A DNA stretch of 64,000 nucleotides from Lysinibacillus sp. SGAir0095 (GTDB taxonomy: Bacteria; Bacillota; Bacilli; Bacillales_A; Planococcaceae), in assembly GCF_005491425.1 (NCBI RefSeq), contig NZ_CP028083.1:3100001-3164000 (forward strand), written 5' to 3'. This document shows, in pieces, positions 58,907 to 64,000 of this stretch. How positions within the stretch are numbered: position 1 is the stretch's first letter; every line of letters starts with the position of its first letter. The notes beneath the pieces are model-generated. The model had not been told where the DNA came from, did not search any database, and worked only from the letters and a program-made list of their open reading frames with translations. A program made the position numbers and the translations under genes.

Positions 58907-59737
58907 TTATTTCAAATCCTTCATTGCTACATGGTCCATATCATCAAAATCTAAATTTTCACCGCACATTCCCCAAATGAATGTGTAATTCTTTGTACCG
59001 ATACCCGAGTGAATCGACCAGCTAGGCGATAAGACAGCCTGCTCATTGGCCATCACGATATGACGAGTTTCGTTTGGTTGCCCCATTAGGTGAAATACGC
59101 GTGTGTCTTCTTCCATATCAAAATAGAAATAGACTTCCATACGACGTTCGTGTGTATGACAAGGCATCGTATTCCAGCCACTGCCTTCTTCCAGTACCGT
59201 CATTCCCATACTTAACTGACAAGTTTCTAATACATCGGGATGAATATACTGGTTAATGACACGTTTATTCATATTGCTTTCAGCACCCATCGGACGTTTA
59301 ATAGCCTTTTCTTGATCAATTTTCACTGTTGGATATTTCGCATGTGCCGGGCAGCAATTGATGTAGAATTTTGCTGGATTACTAGCGTCAGCAGATTCAA
59401 AATACAATTCTTCAGTGCCTCTGCCAATATAGAGAGCTTCTTTCGTATCGATGTCATAAGTGTCGCCATCACAGACAATACGTCCCGGGCCGCCTACATT
59501 AATAACACCCATTTCACGTCGCTCCAAGAAATATTTTGCTGCAAGTTCTTTGCCAGCATCTAAAGTCACCTGTTGATCGATTGGGAAGATTCCTCCGTAG
59601 ATAATTCGATCCACATGGCTATAATTTAATGTCGCTTCGTTTTCTACAAACAATTTTTCCATTAAAAATTCTTCTCTTAATTTTTCGGTAGTGTAGTGTT
59701 TCACATCTTCAGGGTGATGTGCATATACGATTTTCAT
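58907..59737 (-). CDS. kduI: 5-dehydro-4-deoxy-D-glucuronate isomerase
   Basis: 276 residues, the usual KduI length. Zinc ligands are in [18 protein letters not shown] (two His and Glu), plus a C-terminal His; [11 protein letters not shown] and [16 protein letters not shown] are family blocks, as is [29 protein letters not shown]. It converts DKI, from unsaturated uronates, into DKII for KduD. AGGGGG precedes the ATG. First gene of the operon. Confidence 0.95.
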   Translation of the reverse strand: MKIVYAHHPEDVKHYTTEKLREEFLMEKLFVENEATLNYSHVDRIIYGGIFPIDQQVTLDAGKELAAKYFLERREMGVINVGGPGRIVCDGDTYDIDTKEALYIGRGTEELYFESADASNPAKFYINCCPAHAKYPTVKIDQEKAIKRPMGAESNMNKRVINQYIHPDVLETCQLSMGMTVLEEGSGWNTMPCHTHERRMEVYFYFDMEEDTRVFHLMGQPNETRHIVMANEQAVLSPSWSIHSGIGTKNYTFIWGMCGENLDFDDMDHVAMKDLK

Positions 59738-59756
59738 TATTTTTCCCCCTTAGTAA

Positions 59757-59770
59757 AGAAAGCGCTGTCA
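59757..59770. promoter_or_regulatory. Cre site upstream of kduI
   Basis: AGAAAGCGCTGTCA matches 13 of 14 positions of the cre consensus, 20 bp before the kduI start, suggesting catabolite repression of the whole operon. Confidence 0.65.
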
Positions 59771-59780
59771 GAAAACTACT

Positions 59781-59807
59781 TGTTCCACATCGTAGAACAA
59801 CGTTCCA
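59781..59807. promoter_or_regulatory. Candidate IclR operator
   Basis: TAGAAC-(3 nt)-GTTCCA (59793-59807) is a 15-bp palindrome with one mismatch. A second GTTCCA (59782-59787) lies exactly 20 bp earlier, two helical turns away. It lies between kduI and the divergent IclR gene. Confidence 0.6.
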
Positions 59808-59976
59808 ATTTATAAATAATTATATGTGCAAAAATTTATAATTACAAGAACAAAATGATTTTTCTGTGAATTATAATAACAAGTATTAACTTTTTGAGAT
59901 ATCATTTACAAATCGATAGTTTTTCGAATATGATTGTTAAAGGCTACGAAATTTTTAGAAATGGTGGAGAAATAAA

Positions 59977-60738
59977 ATGGCAACCGTACAATCTATTGAA
60001 CGTGCTTTCATCATATTAGAACAATTATCAGAGCATCCGAACGGCATGCAAATTACAAAATTGGCAACGGATACGAACCTTTCGAAAAGTACTGTTCATC
60101 GATTACTTTCTACATTGATCGAGCTACAATATGTAAGAAAAGATAGCGTAACAGAACGATATTACCTTAGCTATCGCGCGTTATATCTCACACGCAATAT
60201 TTTAAGCAATTCAAGTTTAATCACTGTAGCTAGACCCTTACTCGAAACCTTGGTGAAGGAAATTAACGAAACAGTGCATTTATGTGTAGAGGAAAACGAA
60301 GAGGTCGTATATGTCGACAAAATCGAAAGCAATCAAACCATACGCATGTATTCTCGTATAGGTAGTCGTGCGCCTATGTATTGCACCGGTGTTGGCAAAA
60401 TGATGTTATCAGGAAAAGATGACCACACTTTACAGGAAATCATTTCAAGAATACATTTTACAAAACGCACAAACTACACCATTTTAACGCCCACCGATTT
60501 ACTTGAAGAAATTTCGACTATACGAAAATCGGGCTATTCGCTCGACAATATAGAAAATGAAGAAGGCATCCGCTGCATTGCTGCACCAATTTATGATTTT
60601 AGCGGAAAAATCATTGCGAGCTTCAGCATTTCGGGTCCAAGCACTCGCGTAACGATGGAAAGAATTGAACACGAATTAGCAGAAAAAATATTAAAGACAT
60701 CAAGAGCCATCTCTTCTCAGCTGGGTTATGTGCAATAA
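59977..60738 (+). CDS. IclR family transcriptional regulator (KdgR-like)
   Basis: 253 residues. N-terminal winged helix: SIERAFIILEQLSEHPNGMQITKLATDTNLSKSTVHRLLSTLIELQYVRKD. C-terminal IclR effector domain with RIGSRAPMYCTGVGKMMLS and GYSLDNIENEEGIRCIAAPIYDFSGKIIASFSISGP. GGTGGAG precedes the ATG. Divergent from kduI with a GTTCCA palindrome between; likely represses the hexuronate operon and responds to KDG or a similar intermediate. Confidence 0.92.
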   Translation: MATVQSIERAFIILEQLSEHPNGMQITKLATDTNLSKSTVHRLLSTLIELQYVRKDSVTERYYLSYRALYLTRNILSNSSLITVARPLLETLVKEINETVHLCVEENEEVVYVDKIESNQTIRMYSRIGSRAPMYCTGVGKMMLSGKDDHTLQEIISRIHFTKRTNYTILTPTDLLEEISTIRKSGYSLDNIENEEGIRCIAAPIYDFSGKIIASFSISGPSTRVTMERIEHELAEKILKTSRAISSQLGYVQ

Positions 60739-60772
60739 ATATTTTCCTAATATATAAAACTCTTTGAATTGA

Positions 60773-60813
60773 AAAAAACTGCTCGCCTTAACCTGAGAAG
60801 GGAGCAGTTTTTT
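60773..60813 (+). terminator. Terminator after the IclR gene
   Basis: AAAAAACTGCTC and GAGCAGTTTTTT form a 12-bp perfect stem ending in T. About 35 bp past the stop. Confidence 0.85.
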
Positions 60814-60824
60814 ACGACAAAATA

Positions 60825-60864
60825 GAGAAAGGTGAATTTGAGCGTGCTCAAATTCACCTTTCTC
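60825..60864. repeat. Long perfect inverted repeat
   Basis: A perfect 19-bp inverted repeat with a 2-base centre (GT) follows the IclR terminator by 11 bases. No T run is present on either side. Near-perfect cruciform geometry; its role is unknown. Confidence 0.6.
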
Positions 60865-61008
60865 ATTATTTGAAGCTAGTTATGTCCCAGCCTCTTCCTA
60901 TCACCACAAAATATTAAGGATAGTAATGGGTTATCTTTTATTCTATGAGGGATATAGGATTCTATTGATTTTTTACCCAGCAATCATATTGGAATCTAAG
61001 TAAATTTA

Positions 61009-61830
61009 TTAACCCATATCTTCAAATTCATTAATTACTTTTTTAAATTCCGATTGGGAGTCTATAATTATATCTTGTAAATCTTCAGTAATTTTATGAA
61101 CACTATCTACTTCTCTCGTTATATTCTCAACACTTGAATTTACATTTTTAATCGCTTCATCAACATTCCCAGCTAGTCTTCGCACTTCATCCGCTACAAC
61201 TTTGAACCCTTGCCCCTGTTCTCCTACACGTGCTGCTTCAATCGCGGCATTTAACGCCAACACATTCGTTTGCATAGAAATATTGCGAATGGTATTGGTT
61301 ATTTTCGTTATTAATTCCGTCTCTTGCTTTAGTGATGTCACTGCTTTAATCTTCTCATGAGAATTGGCAACAACCATATCTACTAATTCTATGGGCATAT
61401 CTTTTAGTTGAGTAATGATTTTGACCGTGTTCTCTTCTCTTTCTGTTATATCTGTAGCAATTTTAAGAACTGCCTCCACTGTTCCCTCAACATTGTATAT
61501 TGGTAGATAAGTTGCTTCGAACCAAAGTAGATTTCCTGCTTTACCGACCCTTTGAATTTTTTCTTGAAACTTTTCCCCTCTTTTAAGATTCTCCCATAAT
61601 TCTTCATATTCTCTGCTGTTTCTTAATTCAACCGTACAAAATTGTTGATGCTTCATACTTTTCATTTCATGAACCGTGTAACCTAAAGTCCTTGCAAAAT
61701 TTTCATTTACCCAGATTACTTCTCTTTGTAAATTAAATTCAATCATAGCTAAGTTTGACTCGAGTGCAGCTAAAATAGATGTTGCATCTAATATCTGAGT
61801 ACTTTCCTGAATACTTGACCTAATGACCAT
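61009..61830 (-). CDS. Soluble PAS / methyl-accepting chemotaxis-type sensor
   Basis: 273 residues from ATG 61830, chosen because AAAGGGAG lies 9-10 bases upstream; the frame reaches 61911 without a site. N-terminal PAS with its PAC motif (about 20-140: [52 protein letters not shown]). The C-terminal part has the MCP signalling hairpin [39 protein letters not shown]. No membrane segment, so cytoplasmic. The adaptation helices are short. It may report redox or a small ligand to CheA. Confidence 0.85.
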   Translation of the reverse strand: MVIRSSIQESTQILDATSILAALESNLAMIEFNLQREVIWVNENFARTLGYTVHEMKSMKHQQFCTVELRNSREYEELWENLKRGEKFQEKIQRVGKAGNLLWFEATYLPIYNVEGTVEAVLKIATDITEREENTVKIITQLKDMPIELVDMVVANSHEKIKAVTSLKQETELITKITNTIRNISMQTNVLALNAAIEAARVGEQGQGFKVVADEVRRLAGNVDEAIKNVNSSVENITREVDSVHKITEDLQDIIIDSQSEFKKVINEFEDMG

Positions 61831-62160
61831 ATGAAGAAACTCCCTTTGCTGAGAATATTTTAATCTTATTATAACTTTTATTAGGTATTTATTTCTATTA
61901 AAATAACTCATAACTTAATTAATTCAAAATTTTGGTAGTCCAAAATTCACATTTTCCCACTATATAATAAAGTCGCCTAAGTTACTGAAAGACTTATCAT
62001 AAGTGATTTGTATTTAAAAAGATTTCAATATAAATTTCTTTTAGTTATGACTATGGCAGTGAGACATCTCACTTAATGAAGCTTAGTATCTTGAAAAGTC
62101 TCCTAATTCAATCTTCTTGTTCTGAACTGATACTCTGAATTCATATTTGTGTCTGATGAC

Positions 62161-62190
62161 GAAAAAAACCCCTTGCTAACAAGGGGTGTC
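62161..62190 (-). terminator. Terminator after the siderophore ABC operon
   Basis: ACCCCTT and AAGGGGT form a stem followed on the minus strand by TTTTTTT; 15 bp past the stop at 62205. The gap 61912-62160 holds nothing else recognised. Confidence 0.8.
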
Positions 62191-62204
62191 TTACTGTTTG
62201 ATAT

Positions 62205-63071
62205 CTAGTGATTTATGGACACTGCAGGAGTGGAATTCCCTGCCATCACGCTGTCTAATGGAGCACTTACTGCTTTGTTATGATGGCGTCCAATTGGTAC
62301 AACAGACGGAGAATCCGATACCGGATCTTCAATGACTCTACAGTTGAGATTGAAAATGTCTTTGATCAAGGAGCTTGTAATGACTTCGGAAGGTGCTCCT
62401 TCGGCTACAAGCTTTCCTTTATGTAGTGCAAAAATATGGTCTGCATAGCGTGCGGACAGGTTGATATCATGAAGAACCATGACAATCGTTGTTCCATATT
62501 TGCGATTTAAGTCAGTCAGTAAATCAAGTATTTCCACTTGATACGTAATGTCTAAGTACGTTGTCGGCTCGTCAAGAAATAGAATGTCGGTTTGTTGAGC
62601 TAGAGCCATGGCAATCCAGACACGCTGTCTTTGTCCACCAGAAAGCTCATCGATATGTCGATCAGCAAATTCCGTGATATTCATGATGTCCATCGCTTCA
62701 GCAACAGCTTCATAATCTTTCTTCGACCAACCTTTTAAAAGCGTATGATGCGGAAATCTTCCTCTACCAACTAGATCTGCCACTGTTATTCCTTCAGGGA
62801 CGATTGGTGATTGTGGGAGAAGACCTAAAACTCGCGCTAATTGTTTTGGCGGGATTTTATGAATCGGCTTTCCATCTAGACTAATTTGCCCGGAAGTCGG
62901 TTTGATTAATCGCGCCATCGTTTTTAGCAGCGTCGATTTACCGCAGCCATTCGCACCAATGATAATGCTGATTTTGTTACTCGGTATGTCAATACTCACA
63001 TCATGAAGAATCGTTTTTTTGTCGTATCCAGCAGTGATGCTTTCGGCTTGAAACGTGTGTGTTGGCTTCAT
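62205..63071 (-). CDS. Ferric-siderophore ABC transporter, ATP-binding protein (FecE/FhuC type)
   Basis: 288 residues. Walker A IIGANGCGKSTLLKTMARLI, Q loop GLLPQSPIVPEG, signature ELSGGQRQRVWIAMALAQ, Walker B DILFLDEPTTYLDI, switch VLHDINLSARYADH. The pattern is that of iron-siderophore, heme or B12 importers. The C-terminal 40 residues are extra. The start overlaps the permease stop by one base. Confidence 0.94.
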   Translation of the reverse strand: MKPTHTFQAESITAGYDKKTILHDVSIDIPSNKISIIIGANGCGKSTLLKTMARLIKPTSGQISLDGKPIHKIPPKQLARVLGLLPQSPIVPEGITVADLVGRGRFPHHTLLKGWSKKDYEAVAEAMDIMNITEFADRHIDELSGGQRQRVWIAMALAQQTDILFLDEPTTYLDITYQVEILDLLTDLNRKYGTTIVMVLHDINLSARYADHIFALHKGKLVAEGAPSEVITSSLIKDIFNLNCRVIEDPVSDSPSVVPIGRHHNKAVSAPLDSVMAGNSTPAVSINH

Positions 63072-64000
63072 TATAAATCTCCCTTTCGATTGATTCGGAT
63101 TAATAAGTAAATCAAGTAAGGTGCACCAAGAATACCAGTGATTACTCCTACAGGGTACCTAGCAACAAATGCGAATTGTCCGATAAGATCGGCCCCTAAT
63201 ACTAAGATTACCCCAATAAGACCGGCTGGAATGATATTTGAAAACCCAACACCAACTAATTTTTTTGCGATTGGCCCAGCAAGGAATGCCACAAATGCGA
63301 TGGGTCCAGTTGTCGCAGTAGCTAACGCAAGAATAAGCACGGAGCTAATAATAAGGATGATTCTTGTCTTATTCGTATCCACCCCAAGTGAGGTAGCCGC
63401 TTGTTCTCCCAGCTCCAACATTTCTAATCGTTTCCCATATAACAGGATGACTGGCGTCAATAGTAACACAATAACTACAAGTGGAAGAAGATTTTCCATC
63501 TTGGCCCCATTCAAACTACCACTTAGCCATCTCATCGCAGCTGGAAGGTCGTGCTCTTGACCAATTAATAGTAAATAGTTAATAACAGCCGTTAGCATCG
63601 CCTGTATACCAATACCAATTAAGATTAATCTGCCTATTGAGAAAGAAGATCCTTTCGATAATCCATAAATCACCAGGACAGTTGCAAGTCCACCGATGAC
63701 AGACGCAATCGAAACAACGGTCGTGCCCGCCTGTAACACAATGATACAAAATACAGCGGATGCACTTGAACCGGCTGTAATCCCTATGACATTTGGGTTG
63801 GCTAGTGGATTTCTTAGCATCGTTTGGAAGATATACCCGCCCACACCAAAGGCAAAACCAGCAAAGAGACCGGCAATCATTCTTGGCAGACGGATGGTAC
63901 CAACTGCAAAGGAAGCGCCTTTTACTTGTTCACCCATAAGAACGCGGAACACATCTTCTACCGGGTAGATGGTGTTTCCCAACATTAGCATGGTACCACA
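63071..64000 (-). CDS. FecCD-family siderophore ABC permease (5' end outside window)
   Basis: 309 visible codons; the frame is still open at the right edge, so ATG 63991 is probably internal and the true start lies outside. Family blocks: RLPRMIAGLFAGFAFGVGGYIFQTMLRNPLANPNVIGITAGSSASAVF, LIGIGIQAMLTAVINYLL, RWLSGSLNGAKMENLLPLV and GPIAFVAFLAGPIAKKLVG. About eight membrane helices are visible. With the ATPase it imports a ferric siderophore. Confidence 0.92.
   Translation of the reverse strand, partial: CGTMLMLGNTIYPVEDVFRVLMGEQVKGASFAVGTIRLPRMIAGLFAGFAFGVGGYIFQTMLRNPLANPNVIGITAGSSASAVFCIIVLQAGTTVVSIASVIGGLATVLVIYGLSKGSSFSIGRLILIGIGIQAMLTAVINYLLLIGQEHDLPAAMRWLSGSLNGAKMENLLPLVVIVLLLTPVILLYGKRLEMLELGEQAATSLGVDTNKTRIILIISSVLILALATATTGPIAFVAFLAGPIAKKLVGVGFSNIIPAGLIGVILVLGADLIGQFAFVARYPVGVITGILGAPYLIYLLIRINRKGDL

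Overview
The window is AT-rich chromosomal DNA of a spore-forming, low-GC Gram-positive rod. SspO, a forespore-type promoter, lipoprotein lipoboxes, strong Shine-Dalgarno sites with many TTG/GTG starts, and CcpA-type cre sites all point to Bacillaceae/Caryophanaceae (Lysinibacillus- or Solibacillus-like). The genus is inference. No rRNA, tRNA, CRISPR array or prophage was seen.

Region 1 (1-23.7 kb) is an accessory mosaic of small, mostly minus-strand genes and one to four gene modules. It is punctuated by about 17 copies of a palindromic intergenic repeat, all in the same orientation. It holds a TetR/SDR/DoxX module, DinB, an MltG-like membrane pair, a Csp-type copper-binding protein, a VanR-VanS-VanY-VanZ-like cell-wall operon without vanHAX, a secreted catalytic-looking protein, a guanidine-I riboswitch with a ykkCD-type exporter pair, a separate EmrE-type SMR gene, DUF4304 and a HExxH metalloprotease. 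Two crotonase-family acyl-CoA genes and a MarR regulator follow, then a GNAT and a divergent PaiB/MocR pair. Decay is common here: three small genes each carry one in-frame stop, and there are remnants of a group II intron reverse transcriptase, an IS110 element, a Nudix gene and an ALDH/Fe-ADH pair.

Region 2 (23.7-39 kb) lacks the repeat. It carries D-glycerate or sugar-acid uptake (GntP, glycerate kinase, CdaR), an MFS transporter, a stress pair (large catalase plus SDR), a citrate transporter with its CitS/CitT-like two-component system, an aldo/keto reductase and an alpha/beta hydrolase. Cre-like sites precede several of these genes.

Region 3 (39-42 kb) has the repeat again, with a small membrane protein, sspO and two lipoproteins.

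Region 4 (42-64 kb) is repeat-free metabolism. A Baeyer-Villiger-type monooxygenase and an HSL-family esterase could open ketones and hydrolyse the esters; a LuxR-type regulator is divergent. A polar amino-acid ABC importer sits with a class-III aminotransferase. A large hexuronate (DKI/KDG) operon follows: KduI, a 2-hydroxyacid dehydrogenase, a TRAP transporter, a zinc dehydrogenase, two KduD-like SDRs, a DMT exporter fused in frame to KduD, KdgK and KdgA. A divergent IclR regulator has a clear palindrome in its promoter region. The window ends with a soluble PAS/MCP-like sensor and part of a ferric-siderophore ABC transporter.
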